A stretch of 52,560 bases of DNA, taken from contig MU616664.1 of NCBI GenBank assembly GCA_025201705.1, forward strand, positions 8,461 to 61,020, written 5' to 3'. Of the stretch, positions 1 through 12,128 are shown one piece after another. Below the pieces are notes generated by a model. That model was not told the origin of the DNA. It did no database searches and saw nothing but the letters and a program-made list of their open reading frames with translations. A program made the translations under genes and the position numbers. The DNA comes from Dissophora ornata (lineage: Eukaryota; Mortierellomycota; Mortierellomycetes; Mortierellales; Mortierellaceae). The stretch's first letter is position 1. Every line of letters starts with the position of its first letter.

Positions 1-579
1 ATGTACGATAATGGTCAGGGTGTTCCACAGGACCATTCCAAAGCCGTGGAGCGGTATACGAAGGCTGCCAACCAAGGAAACGCCGGTGCCCAGTTCAACC
101 TAGGTGTCATGTACGAGAATGGCAATGGTGTTCCACAGGACTATACCAAAGCCATGGAGTGGTATCTGAAGGCCGCCAGCCAAGGAAACGCCGGTGCCCA
201 GTTCAGCCTAGGCCTCATGTACAACAATGGCGATGGTGTTCCACAGGATTATCGCGAGGCTATGGAGTGGTATCTGAAAGCCGCCAATCAAGGACACGCC
301 AAATCCCAGTCCCGCCTAGGTTACATGTACGAGAATGGCAAGGGTGTTCCACAGGACTACTCCAAGGCCATAGAGTGGTATATGAAAGCTATCAACCAAG
401 GTGATGCCACTGCCCAGTTCAACTTAAGCGCGATGTACTCCAATAGCAAGGGTACTCCACAGGACTATGCTAAGGCCATGAAGTGGTATATGAAGGCTGC
501 CAACCAAGGAAACGCCGGTACCCAGTCCAACTTAGGTCTCGTGTACGAGGGTGCTCCGCAAGACCATTCCAAGGTCATG
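1..579 (+). repeat. 108-bp tandem repeats encoding Sel1 units
   Basis: Five full copies plus a partial one repeat with a 108-nt period, each beginning near a Met-Tyr codon pair (about 1, 109, 217, 325, 433 and 541). They stay similar at nucleotide level (for example the ggtgttccacaggac segment), which suggests recent duplication or gene conversion between units. Confidence 0.8.
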
Positions 580-753
580 TAGTAGTATTTGAAGGCCGTC
601 AACCAAGGACATGCCAGCGCACAGTCCAACATAGGTGACATGTATAAGCATGACAAGGGTGTTTCATTGGCCTATTCCAAGGTTAGAAAGTGGTGGAAGA
701 AAGCATCCGATTGGGGCCACACTGAAGTTGACCACCGCCTAAACGCCATATAG
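1..753 (+). pseudogene. Sel1-repeat (SLR) protein gene, 3' part, broken by two adjacent stops
   Basis: The frame opens in mid-gene at base 1 and encodes consecutive Sel1-like repeats of 36 residues (108 nt), each with a core like NGxGVPQDYxKAMEWYLKAA followed by NQGNAxAQFNLGxMY. Sel1 repeats are TPR-like alpha-alpha hairpins that act as protein-protein scaffolds. Six repeats are readable up to 579. Codons 580-582 and 583-585 are both TAG, exactly where the other repeats have GAG TGG (Glu-Trp). Beyond them the same frame continues with another degenerate repeat and a Lys/Trp-rich tail to a natural stop at 751-753. The last repeat before the stops is also shortened, lacking about five residues of the NGxGV loop. 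The window edge hides the 5' end, so the start is not visible. A truncated protein could still be made, but two stops plus a shortened repeat favour a decaying copy. Which partner it bound is not evident. Confidence 0.8.
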
Positions 754-2083
754 TAATGATGTAGTTAGCATTACCCAGTCAACTCCCGTTATAATGACAT
801 GTTCTGTACAGAGATTTGGAGGTGTCATTATAAGGGATTGTATGGGAATGTCGCTTCAACGAGAAGAAATGCATAGCAAAAAAATATAATGAGAATTCAA
901 GTGGTGTCACTACAACATGTTGAAGCACCATGGGTCATGATATGTTCGCGGTGCACCCTGAATAATTGCTTTGTTGTCAAGGCTGTAGTGGCAGTCGGAG
1001 AATTGAATGATGGCACAACCGTACATAGAGCCATCTCTTGTAGATCTGCCTTAGTGTCATTGAGAATAAAGTTTCCCGAGTGTACTGTTATACAGTTTTG
1101 TTCCTCTCTCACATTTGGTTTCTGGAGATCATCATATTGTAGAAACTCACCTTTACACTTCTGGTCCAGCGAGCAAGAACTAACTCGCTTTAACGTACTG
1201 CGGTGCAGTCATATAACAGAGACTGATAAATATCCTCGCACTGCAGACTCAGTAAGAGTCACATCGTATTTGGAGTACTCTCGTATTTGAGTGTGAGGAT
1301 ACAAGACTTTACGCATTCAAAAAATAAATCATTTTCTGAGCACCGGAGCCAGTTTACTCTAACTACACTTGCTATCCAGCCAAACAGGCGCTGACTCAAT
1401 GCATATGTGTCCGACAAACCCTAATCTTCGCGCGCTATGCGTGTACCAGTATTCACCTGCAACCGTGACACGGACTTAAGGCTCGGTGTTGAGCCATAAT
1501 AATCACACTTTTTCCCTTGCACCGACTACGATTATATGAATGCGTGATCTCACAAGATAGGCCATCATCTATCGAAGCACGGCGGACGCTGAAGTTGGAA
1601 ACTTCACTCTCTTTCATGTATCACAAAGAGGGCATTCGTCTCGAAATCAACGAAATTATCTCAAGGAAGAGTTCAAAGCCTTAATATGCTCCGCCATGTT
1701 TAAAGTGCAATGCAAGTCTAACTGATTGCTACTAGCATTCACAGTATCTCTTAACAGGCATGTGAGTACTTGGATGCTAATTGTGGAGTATTTCGCTAGG
1801 CTATCCACACCTCGTTTTCATGCTCGTTGAGGTGGACTAATAGAAAGGCTCACTGCCAATTAGGAACGGCATTAAGTGGAGGATCTTTTGGTCCTTGAGT
1901 AATGTAAATTGACGGTATAGATATTACTTCGACAATAGACCACATATATCGGATAAGATGGGACAGATGCGAAAATATGGCAGTTCGATATGGCGACCTG
2001 CAGAAGGCAAATGCGATCGACGAAAGTCGTATACTTGGAGATTTGAATTGTTGGCTTCCCATTTTGTCTGTGCACGCTACTTT
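754..2083. other. Gene-free interval between the Sel1 pseudogene and OXP1
   Basis: About 1.3 kb of AT-leaning DNA without a convincing gene. The longest open frame (889-1290, plus) has no recognisable domain, no repeat periodicity and no splice-supported extension. I see no tRNA, terminal repeats or transposase motif. It holds the 3' flank of OXP1 (stop at 2084-2086) and probably decayed sequence. Confidence 0.5.
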
Positions 2084-5000
2084 CTACACGCTCGCCTCTT
2101 GAAGTGCCTGGTACTCATTAACACTGCCGCGCATATAAGTCTGCTGTGCAACAGGCATCGAGTTACCAGTCACCCCAGGCTTCGCTCCGTCCTTGGCCCC
2201 CCAAGCACCTCCACCAGGCGTGCAAATCAACAGCCGGTCTCCCGCCTTCACATGTGCAGTGTTCTTGCCCGACAGATTTACAGTCCTGAAAGCAGTCTCT
2301 GTGTCCTCCTTCGTGTAGGTCCCGGCATCCTCGGTAGCAACAAGAAGACCGTCTTTCTTGCGAATCGTGCGCTTCTGGACCCAAAGGTTCTTACCAGACT
2401 GACCTGGCCCACCACCAGCAATACCATATGGCTGGAAGACGCGACGTTCACTCAGGATGGAGACCTCCATGGGCTCTAGGAACTCGATGTCACGGATTAC
2501 ACCTTCACCGCCAGGGTGGAGACCCTCTCCACCGGATCCTGCACGAAGAGCAAACTCACGCAGGATGACAGGGTAGCGGCGTTCGAGAATCTCGGGATCT
2601 GTGATCCTTGTGTTTGTCATATGCTAGTAACATCAAGCCGCCGAGAAAAACATCATTAGCACATCAATCATGGTTCGTCTCCACGACTTGTAGTGATCTT
2701 TGAATCGGTGTGCTACTTACTGTGTGGACACCACTCTGGCCGTTCCAAGTGGGGCCAGCTCCAGCGCCGCCGGCAATAGTCTCATAGTATCCCCAACCTT
2801 CGACCATCTTTGCATCACCAGTCTCAGTATCGACGGTCTTGCCTCCAACACCAAACGTCAGGTTGTTCATGCAGCCCTGCGACGCTCCGCAGACCTGGAA
2901 AGCCTTCAGAATTACGTCCACCAATCTCTGCGACACCAATACGTTACCTCCGACTACGGCAGCCGTCTCTGACGGGGCCAGCATCGACTTCTCCGGAATC
3001 TTAATTGTCACGGGGGAGAGGCATCCCTGGTTCAAGGGAATGTCCATTGCGACCATGCATCGCAGACAGTAGATAATGGCAGAATGTGTAACCGAAGTTG
3101 GGGCGTTACAGTTTCCGTAGACCTCCTCACTCGTACCCTTAAAGTCAAAGACGGCTGAACCGTCCTCGGGGTTGATTTCGATACGGAGACTGATCCTGCT
3201 ACCGTCGTCCATAAAGTCCGTTGCCACCAAGTCCTTTCCTTCGGAACGACGCAGGGCGCCCTTGAGAAGGTCGCGCACAGCCATCTCGGCATTCTTACGA
3301 ATATGCATCATATAGGCTTGGACAACATTCAGACCATACTCCATAATCAGACCTTTGACCAATCCGATACCTTTGTGATTGGCAGCAACCTGGGCCTTCA
3401 AGTCCGAGACGTTATCTCGCAAGCAACGAGTGCCACTGCATCCGGGATACTTGGCTGGCTCGTCGACCAGTAGCTTGGTCAAGCCTTCGAGATCAAAGTG
3501 ACCCTTGGAGACCAACTTGAACGAACGGATAGCGGCACCTTCCTGATAGAGCTCCTTGGAGTTGGGTGGCATTGATCCGGGAAGAATACCTCCGATGTCG
3601 GCATGATGACCACGAGAGGCGACAAAGAAGACAATCTCACCGTTGTTGAAGACGGGTGTGATGATGGTGATGTCAGGCAGATGACTTCCGCCAGCAGCAG
3701 GGTGGTTGGTCATGATCACATCACCTTCTGCAATATCACCCTTATAATACTCCATCTGGTACTGCACCGCATGGGAAAGGGATCCCAGATGTACGGGGAT
3801 GTGTGGCGCATTGGCGACCAACCCACCATCGGGCCCAAAGAGTGCGCACGAAAAGTCCAGGCGCTCTTTGATATTGGTACTGATGGCTGTCTTTTGCAAC
3901 GTGCGACCCATCTGCTCAGCAATCGACATGAAGCGATTGCCAAAGACTGCAAGCATGATAGGGTCCATCTCCGTTGTGACCTGGCTCTTGTGTCCATCAC
4001 CGATAGTGATAACGACAGTGTTGGAAGTAATAAGGCCGGTACTGAATGGCTGAATCAGGATAGCAGAGTTGGCATCCATGACGATAGCAGGTCCAGAAAC
4101 CGTAGTACCAACAGGAAGCTTCTCGAGCAAGTAGGTAGGTGTTTGATCATTTCGTCCGTTCTCAAAGTAGATGCTGGTCATGCCCTCGGCATTAGATAGG
4201 TCAGCGGGCTTTGGCTTCAAGGTTTTTATCTCTTCCTGAACCGAGAGCGTCGATGACTGAGCGGACTTTCCGATACCACGGACACGAATATCGTCTACTA
4301 TAATGTCACGATCCGGGAGATGGAAGCCAAATTCGTACTTATAGTTCTCTACGAACGCGTTGGAAAAGTCCCAGTTGTTCTCCCCTTCCGGCTTGAGGGT
4401 CATCAGTGCGCAGTCGGTTCCGTTGTACCGAAGGTTGAGGTAGATCTCGCAGTCGACGAGGTTTTGTTCAAAGCCTTGCTTTCCGAGTTCCTCGTGGCAC
4501 TGCGAGACAAGAGCAGCAACTCTTTCCTTCAGCAAGGAGAGGGACTTGTCTGAAAGTGTCTCTGAGCTGGGCTCCTGTGTCTCGTAAACAACATCGGCAA
4601 GCGACAGTCCATAAGCAGATAGCACCGACGCATATTTGTGGATGAAAATATTGGAAATGCCCAAGGCTTGGGCAATTGCACAGGCATGTTGACCTCCTGC
4701 ACCACCAAAGACGGAAAGAATGTGTTTTGAGGCGTCATGACCCTTGGCTTCTGTCAGTGCGCGGATGGGGCGGCACATGGACTCGTTTGCGACCTTGATG
4801 AATCTGCAGGGACACAATAGGCATTAGCTAGATGGAAACCGGATTCAGAGAATACAATTATGCTTCCTATTAATCAGGAACTTACCCGTATGCGACCTCA
4901 TCCACACTCATGGGAGTCCACTTCAAGCCCTCGGCCTCCTTATCATTTGCCATATATTCGTTGATTTGGCTGGTCAGTTCCTCGAACTTGCTACGTGCAA

Positions 5001-6988
5001 TTTTAATATCCAGACTTTCATTCTCGTCGGGTCCAAAGATCTTGGGGAAGTATTCGGGGTTTAAGCGACCAAGAATCAAGTTAGCATCTGTGACAGTCAA
5101 TGGGCCCTCTTTGCGGTAGCAGGCAGGCCCAGGATGAGCCGATGCACTTTCAGGTCCAACAACAAAAGTTCCATTCCTGAAGAACAACATTGATCCACCA
5201 CCAGCAGCGACGGTGTTGATGTCCAGCTGTGGTGCCTGAACAGTGACTCCTGCGGTAGTGGTTTCGAACACATGCTCGTACTTGCCGCTGAATCGAGAGA
5301 CATCCGTACTAGTACCGCCCATATCGAATCCAATGACAGGGACCCCATGCTTGATGTCGAAGGCAGTCATACCATAGCCAACAACTCCTCCTGCTGGGCC
5401 AGAGAGAATGGCACGTAGACCAGAAAAGTGGCTGACAGGGACCAGTCCACCGTCGCTCTGCATGAACTGCAGTGACACATTCTTTGTCAAGTTCTCGTCG
5501 AACCCGCTCACGAAGCCATCGACGTAGGTCTTAATACAGGGCGTCAGATATGCGTCGGCAGTAGCTGATGTTCCACGAGGCACCATCTTGATCATGGGCA
5601 TGATAGACGACGAGAGTGAGATGTGAGTGAAGCCGATCTCCTGGGCGAGCGCACCGATAGCCTGCTCGTGATCGACAAAGGTATACGAGTGGAGAAGGCA
5701 GACGGCGATGCTCCTGAATCCCTGGCTGTACAGATCTTGCAATTGTTTCTTGACATTATCCATATCTAATGTAGGATATGCAATTCGCGATCAGTTATTG
5801 TGTCAAGGGAGCGTAACGGTGGTTTCTTTTGACAGGAGTAGAGTTCGCACATACCTGGCTTTTGCAGAACATGAACATATTCTCCTGAGATTCCCTTGAC
5901 GAAGGTAGAGTCATTGGGATCAATGTTTTCAACGATTCCCATGGGGCTTGACGTGTATCCAACGAGAGTCACTCTATCAATTGGAAATACAAGACATAGT
6001 GGGTTAGATGTTGTATAATATTTGATAGAAAGAAATTCCAAAGGCCAATGTGCGCGTTGTGATTTGCGCTTGCTAACCTCTCCTCAACTTCGACGACAGC
6101 TTGGTAGAGGACATCGGGCTTCGTGATTGACAGATCGAAAATCTTTGGTCGCGATTGGTTGCCTGGATGAAGTGGGCAAATGGTGGAGGTCAACGCGTCT
6201 GTTTATCCACATGTTTGTTGATAGGCCGGATAGAATACTCCAGTCACCACTTGGAGTCTCGAAACCCCGTGTTGACATTATACCCAGTGTATTGATGTTA
6301 TTTACCAATCAACAAGAGATCCTATTTGCATGAGTCGAAAGCGACCGTTTGCATGAGTCGAAAGCGATCATCAAGGCCGAAAACGATCATCAAAGTCGAA
6401 AGCGTTAATACGAATGAATCGAAAACCATCACCAAAGTCGAAAGCGTTAGTACGCATGATTTTTCACGAGAACGGAATCCAAAGGATCTAGAATGTCGCG
6501 TCGTTATTTTAGGGGTAATCCAAAGTACCTTGAAACCCTTGGAGATGAGCAGTGCGCAGCGTTCGCCCTTTCTTTCCAGCAAAGCGTTTGTGGCCACCGT
6601 GGTTCCCATGCGGATGGATTCTAGAAGTCATAATATCGCCATTGAGAGGTTCATATGAGTGCGTTGTTTCACCCCCTCCCCTTATCTAATAAGGAAATAT
6701 AGCAGATGTTCCTGGCGTCAATTGATGCTCACCCAGGTTCTCTGTGGCAACAAGCTTGTCTCGAGGATGGGGTTTTCCTGTGGCAATTTCAAGGATGCGA
6801 CGGATTCCTTCGCGTGGCGCATCGGGATAATTGCCGGGATCGACCGAGAGCAGCTTGACGACCAGCTCCTTGCGCCCGGTCGGGTATTCCTCTGTGACTG
6901 GGACAGGGATGGAGGCTACGCAGTCCGTGAAAGTGCCTCCGCGGTCGATACAGACGCGAATGCCATTTTTGCGAGCGATATTCGACAT
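2084..6988 (-). CDS. OXP1: 5-oxoprolinase (ATP-hydrolysing), 8 exons
   Basis: Cytosolic enzyme of the glutathione (gamma-glutamyl) cycle that hydrolyses 5-oxo-L-proline to L-glutamate with ATP. Exons on the minus strand: 6988-6733, 6620-6529, 6321-6306, 6162-6078, 5973-5855, 5765-4886, 4803-2721 and 2623-2084. They total 4071 nt, or 1356 aa, close to the 1280-1300 aa usual for the family. The N-terminal HydN/HydA part shows DRGGTFTDC (residues 15-23), the stretch [18 protein letters not shown] across exon 2, and DMGGTSTD near residue 337 in the actin-like ATPase fold. The HydB half begins in exon 7 and ends in exon 8 with [13 protein letters not shown]. The 16-nt third exon supplies DLLLI plus one base of the Gly codon; without it the frame breaks. 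The ATG at 6988 is immediately followed by conserved sequence. Every intron has GT-AG ends. The gene is divergent from ASE1 across about 790 bp. Confidence 0.93.
6306..6321 (-). other. OXP1: 16-nt microexon of OXP1
   Basis: On the minus strand, 16 nt lie between an acceptor (CAAATAG) and a donor (GTAAAT). They encode Asp-Leu-Leu-Leu-Ile and the first base of a Gly codon. The previous exon ends in phase 0 and the next begins with GC, so exactly 16 nt are needed to restore Gly-Asn-Gln-Ser-Arg-Pro, the conserved continuation of the hydantoinase A domain. Exon skipping would shift the frame. Confidence 0.85.
6327..6459. repeat. Degenerate short tandem repeats inside OXP1 intron 2
   Basis: Six units of about 18-25 nt share the core gtcgaaagcg or tcgaaaacg, alternating with tgcatgag, atcatcaa and ttaatacgaatga spacers. 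They lie within the intron just upstream (in transcript sense) of the 16-nt microexon. No coding role is evident. Confidence 0.6.
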
Positions 6989-7778
6989 GTTCTGAAATAG
7001 GCTGGAGTGTCGTGGTGGTGTGCGGCGCAGAAATGAGTGAGGTGGGAGGAATGAAGAAATGAAATGGGTGAATGAGAAGAGAGAAGAGAGAGACCTTCCA
7101 CGGCTGAGCGAAAGAAAGAACTTTCTTCACCTCAACGGTCACAGGACTCGTGGAAGACTTGCATCAGGCATCTCTCTCCTTGGGGAAGATCAGGCCCATA
7201 TCGAGTAATGTTGCAATGTCGTGCTGCCTATGACCGCCTTATTCTGTCTAGCGCGGGGCACTCTGTAGCTGGGGGCAGGGTGGGGCCCCCCTGGGTTGTG
7301 CGGTTATTAGCCGCTCTCGTCAACGACGCGCCCGATCTGCCTGTTTGACTCAGCTGCGTCTTCAAAACGTTCTCATGGAACTGGATCTCGTCGATAATTG
7401 TGCTTTCGCCATTATTTTTTGTATTCATGTTTATCGAGAGTTGGCTCAGATGAGCTCTAGGGAAGACGCGTCTTGAGCGACCCTGAAGTGGCACAGCGAA
7501 ATCCCATGTCCAACGGTTGAAAAGAGCCATCCAACAGAGTGGTGGCAACTTGACAAAAATTTTGTTTACCTGTCACTGGTTCCTTCTCAGGGCAACGCGT
7601 TTCTTCACTATCCCCGCCAATTCATCCTTGACTGACATTGACGCAGCCCAATCGTGCTTTAACCGAACCGGCACCCTCTTTACGATTCTCTTTCAAATCG
7701 ACACACTGCCTCAGGAAGTAAGACATCAGAGGAGTGCAGATTTCACTCGAAGGATTTCTCGGCCCACGCAACAGTGGC
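6989..7778. promoter_or_regulatory. Divergent spacer OXP1 / ASE1
   Basis: About 790 bp between two divergent start codons must hold both promoters. It has purine-rich runs near 7030-7100 (the 5' leader of OXP1). I do not recognise a specific operator or a gene here. Confidence 0.5.
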
Positions 7779-10700
7779 ATGTCCTGGAATGATTTCCTGC
7801 CCGAGCTGGCAGTCAAGCATGAGGTTCTCGAGTCCCTCTATGCAGACATCGGGACCCCAGATGACGAAAAAGGAAAGGAATGTCAATCACTCTTCGACAA
7901 GTTCATAGCGGTCATCGACGAGCACATTAGCCATGTTGAACAGGAAAAGATCCGTCTGGCACATGAGTGCGAGCAAATGATGGACGACATCAGGCGTATG
8001 ACAGCACTGGTAGGCCAGAGTGAGGAGGGTATCGATAAGCTGGTCCAGACACTGCACGGCATGAATCTCTGGGGTCGGCATTCGCTTCTTCGGGAAGAGT
8101 ATACCTATATATTTGAGGTGAGCAACCGAATCTACTTCAGGAAACTGGCATGCTGTTCCAAGGTTGCTTGATACCAGCAAGCGAGCTTTAACATCGGCTA
8201 TCTCTTCACCACAGCACTACACCCAAAGGCTGGAGGGGATCAGAGTATTACATCGTGAACTTACGGAATACGCCAAGATTCTCGGACCAGCTTACGTCCA
8301 GTCCGGCCCCTATCCAGATGAAGGCGCGGCAGTAACGTTTAACGTTGTGCAACAATTCTCAGACAACATAGACGCCTGTGAAAAAGAGCAGGTAAATTGC
8401 CGTCTTCACAACATAGCTAACATCGGCCATTGTAGGATAGGATGGGGATGGCAGGTGATAATATTCGATACTCTGGCTCCTGAATAGAAACGACGTATAT
8501 CGGTTGTTGAGTCTACAGTCATCACCGTCAAACATCTCTGGAATGAACTTGGATTGACAGCACAGGATACATTCGAACGTGAGATCATCAATTCGGAAAA
8601 CGACTCCTATCCCATTACAGACGAGGCCATGAGACGATTTGAGATGAAACAAAAAATGGTAATGCACAAAACTACGGAGATTAATTGTACCGACCACGTA
8701 ATGCTCCAATGACGTCTACTAATCGGCTGTTGTGCTTGTGGCAGCTTGAGGAAGAGCGATCAAAACGGGAAACACTTGTCAAGGAGTATTTGGCAGAAAT
8801 TACACATCTCTGGGATAAACTACGAGTTGAGGAGGAGGAGCGGGAAGAATTTATGATGAGCAATGTCGGCCTGACCATGGATGTTATTCGAGCTGTAAGT
8901 TACTCTGGCGAGTCTAGCGTATTGCGATAGTGTGCGACATCAAGTGATACTAAAAGAGCTTTTACATGATATTTAACAGTACAAAACAGAACTGAGCAGG
9001 CTGGAGGAACTGAAGAGTGAGAAGCTACAGGAGTTTATCATGGAGGAAAGAGATGCCTTGTACGAGCTCTGGGATAAGCTATACTACTCATTGGGGCAGC
9101 GGGAAAGTTTTACGCCGGTCTTTGACGAGAACTTTACAGATGAGAATCTAGCAATTCACGAGTCGGAGGTTACACGACTGAGACAGGAGGTTGAGGAAAC
9201 TGAGCACATCCTCGCTGCGATTGAGCAGTACCGGAGAATGCTGGATGATATCAGGGACTTCGAGATCACATCTATGGATGCGCAACGACTCTTTCATCGC
9301 GACCCTGGTCGTCTACTACGAGAGGAAAAGTTTCGAAAGAGGATTGCACGAGAATTTCCCAAGGTCGAATCTGCACTTGAGGAGGCACTTTATCAGTGGC
9401 AACAGATCAAAGGCCGCCCGTTCTTGGTCTACGGAGAAGAGTACATCAATACCATGAAACTGCACGCACAACAAGCGCGGGAGGGCAAGGAGAATGAGAA
9501 ACTGTGGAGGGTAAGCGCTGCATATTGTTACTTATCATTAATCGGTGCCTGAGGTTACCATGGACGAATGGATCTAACACGCACCTGGATTTCAATCCTT
9601 TTGATGGTAAAGGAGCAACGCAAACACCTGTCTCTTCAACGAGATCTGCGGTATGGGTCGCAGAACCCAAAGAAAACCGTCCCCAACTCGCCTCACCCAC
9701 GGCGTATCTCACCTAGTCTTATTATTCCAGGTGATTCATCTGGGCGAAAATCTCCGCCACCGTCCGGACTCAGCTCACCACTTCCTCAGACACCGTCTTC
9801 GAAACGGGTCGGGATCGCGTTGACGAACAGGCCAGGGACACCGAGTTCGCAGCATACAAGGAACATGCCTTCGTTCATGCCAACCACCCCAACCAGAGCG
9901 CGCCCACAGACAGTACTGGCAGGCTCTAGTTTTGGCATGGGACACAATCCGCTCCTTCAGTCGCCCCACGGTCATCTCCCCCTTCAATCATTGCGCCAGA
10001 ATGGACTGGGGGGCAAGTTTTATTCCAGAAGTGAATCCCCAGCTACGATATTCTCCTTGACGAAGCCCGCATCGGCGTCTAGTTCAACAAATAGTGGTAC
10101 TCGTAACTCAGGCCCTGCAGCCATGTTGACGAGCGGAGATCTAAGCTTCAAAAGAAGCAATTCAGTCATTTCAATTTCCTCCGCAACTACTGAGGTCGCA
10201 GCAGAATCTTCGACATTGACTCGGTCATCTCGGACCAACCGTCCGATTATCAATAATCTTACACGCCACTCAATACAGGAAGAAGAAGAAAAATTGACTA
10301 TGACGCCTCGGCGTCTTAAGCGTACAGCTACTGATCGATCATCGCCATCCCATACACCACCCGGATCACCTAGTTTATATCATTCTCACCGTAGGAGAAA
10401 GTCAAGGAGTCTCTCACCGGAGGCTGGGAATTTTTCCACGAAGAACTCTCAACAAATTGATTCCCCATTTATTTCCAAGGCTGCAGACAACGTCAGCCTT
10501 ACTCAGCTTGCCACAAAGGAAGCTGAGAAAGGAAACCGGTTTATGAAGCGACTTCTGGAGTCAAGCACTGAAGAAGTTCATAATCTCGATGAGAGTATGG
10601 ATGCAGAAGAAGGCGAGGATGCAGAGGACAGCATCATCGAACTGGATCGGTCAGAGGCCGAGAAATTCTTTTCTACATCACGGAAAGTTGTCGAGGTTGT

Positions 10701-10947
10701 GGAACTGCAGGATGGGGGTGAAAGTGAGGGCTGGGAGACCGAAAATGACGATTCGCCGAGGTCGAGACGGCAATCAAGGAACAATAACCTTGATGCATCC
10801 TCAAAACCACGACAACGGCAGGATGTCGGGGGCAAGGATGGGTGGAACAGCGACGAGGACGTTTGTCAGATCGAAAGAATGCCGTCGACCTCCACACGTC
10901 CAGTAAAACAAACGCCCGCAGTCGAGGACAAGTCTATTGGATCCTGA
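7779..10947 (+). CDS. ASE1: Ase1/PRC1/MAP65-family microtubule bundling protein, 6 exons
   Basis: Cross-links antiparallel microtubules at the spindle midzone in anaphase. Exons: 7779-8117, 8215-8391, 8488-8658, 8745-8894, 8980-9510 and 9613-10947. Almost every junction is phase 0; the sum is 900 aa. Residues 1-456 are long charged coiled-coil helices with the family hallmarks: IGTPDDEK near the N-terminus, LREEYTYIFE at the end of exon 1, HLWNEL, HLWDKL and, in exon 5, ELWDKLYYSLGQRESF, the conserved microtubule-binding spectrin-like region. The last exon starts with a basic stretch (EQRKHLSLQRDLRYGS) and continues as a Ser/Pro-rich disordered tail with many SP/TP sites (for example TPSSKR, SPSHTPPGSP), typical of CDK control. 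The first true ATG in frame is 7779; an upstream GTG at 7734 is not a plausible start. Family assignment is solid; tail phosphorylation is inferred. Confidence 0.9.
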
Positions 10948-11153
10948 CCCATGGTCGATGTTACCATCACCTACAATATTTATATTTCTCTAATATCCAT
11001 TGATCTTGCTCTTCGCACTCCGTGACTACCCCCCAAAATCCTTTTGTTAGTTTGCCATTTGTTCCTTCGTTCGTCCTGTACATTATGTCGTTCTTTCGCA
11101 AAAATAAATGCCTTGTGCCAATAGTTTTATTTTTATATCAGTTATCAAGTGCT

Positions 11154-11922
11154 CTATGCAGAGGTAGCATGCTTGGCAGCTCCGCGCTTCATGTTATCCT
11201 TCAAGATGACACTGATACGAGGCCAGTCGTCTTCAAAGATCTCGTACTGCCAGAGTGAGATCCATGTCTTGTTGGCGAGGCACCAGATTTCATCCCTACG
11301 GACATAGACCATTGGCACGCCGCAGGTCTGCTCCAAGAACTTGCGCATGCCCACATTGCTTTCTGTTGTCTCATACAGGATCTATGATGGTTTCGTAGCA
11401 AATAAAGGTGGGTATGAAGTATGCATTTGCTGTTAGGACAACCTTGAGAAGCGAACCTTGTCGATAGCGATTGATGTCTCCTTTGTATTTTTTTGCCTTT
11501 ACCTTGTGCATCTTGAGATCCTCAAAGAGCCCACGCATCAACTCGTACAACGCCTCGGTTCCATACCCACCAGACCAAAACTTCTCCCACAGGATAATTC
11601 CGACGACGGCGTTTCGGTCCTTGACATTGATTACATTCGCACCCATAACTCCGGCGAGTTCACCAGTTGATTTGTCGTGGATATAAAACGTCGATCCCCG
11701 CTTTTCCTCAATAGCCTTGACCTGGTTCTCACGGCGAGTGACCAATTCCTCGGCAGTCCAGCCGCCTTGCCACTCTTTGGCCATGTAGCCGAGAAAGACC
11801 ATGGTGGCGGGATCGGAAAGCATTGCACCCATGACGGTGTCATCCTTGGCCGAGGGTGGGTCGAAGGTGAGACGAGCGGACTCGATCGTGGACTGGATAT
11901 TGGACTCTTGGGGCGCTGCCAT
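11154..11922 (-). CDS. GNAT-family N-acetyltransferase (RimJ/RimL-like), 2 exons
   Basis: Acetyl-CoA-dependent transferase of unknown substrate. Exons on the minus strand are 11922-11503 and 11381-11154, both joined in phase 0, giving 215 aa. The GNAT core is visible. A beta strand reads STFYIHDKSTGELAGVMG. Then comes NAVVGIILWEKFWSGGYGTEALYELM, where the GYGTEA segment corresponds to the pyrophosphate-binding Q/RxxGxG/A loop. The C-terminal part has the TESNVGMRKFLEQTCG helix seen in fungal relatives. The ATG at 11922 is the first Met; the frame is open upstream only through a TTG. The intron (11502-11382) is slightly irregular: an alternative acceptor near 11446 keeps the frame for 22 codons and then hits a stop. 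The upstream spacer is shared with DAP1 (206 bp). Confidence 0.78.
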
Positions 11923-12128
11923 GTTGAAACGGTGCGTGGGAAGAAAACACAAATAAAGGTGTGGAGGTGAAAGGCGAAGGATGGAAAAGAAGGAAATGTC
12001 CGAAAATGGAGGGGTTTTTTTTTTTTTTTTTTGTTGACGGAAAATTGTGACTCCAGGGAATCACACGTTTGTCCCAGGGAAGCTTTTTCTTTCTATTCCT
12101 GAATTCCACTTGCAACTCTCATAACGCC
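11923..12128. promoter_or_regulatory. Compact divergent promoter with a T18 tract
   Basis: Only 206 bp separate the divergent GNAT and DAP1 starts. At 12015-12032 lies an uninterrupted run of 18 Ts. Poly(dA:dT) tracts disfavour nucleosomes in fungi, so this may keep the shared promoter open. No TATA box stands out. Confidence 0.5.

Noticed and set aside
889..1290. 133-codon open frame and the opposite 897-1112 frame
   Set aside because: No domain, repeat or splice support; composition is like the surrounding non-coding DNA.
6327..6459. CRISPR-like array
   Set aside because: Units are degenerate, short, of variable spacing and inside a eukaryotic intron.
7734..7778. Upstream in-frame GTG start for ASE1
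   Set aside because: GTG is not a usual eukaryotic start, and the ATG at 7779 begins the conserved region.
11382..11502. Additional GNAT exon starting VVLTANAY near 11446
   Set aside because: Reads into a stop and is out of phase with the conserved TESNVGMRKF exon; direct joining at 11381 restores the fold.
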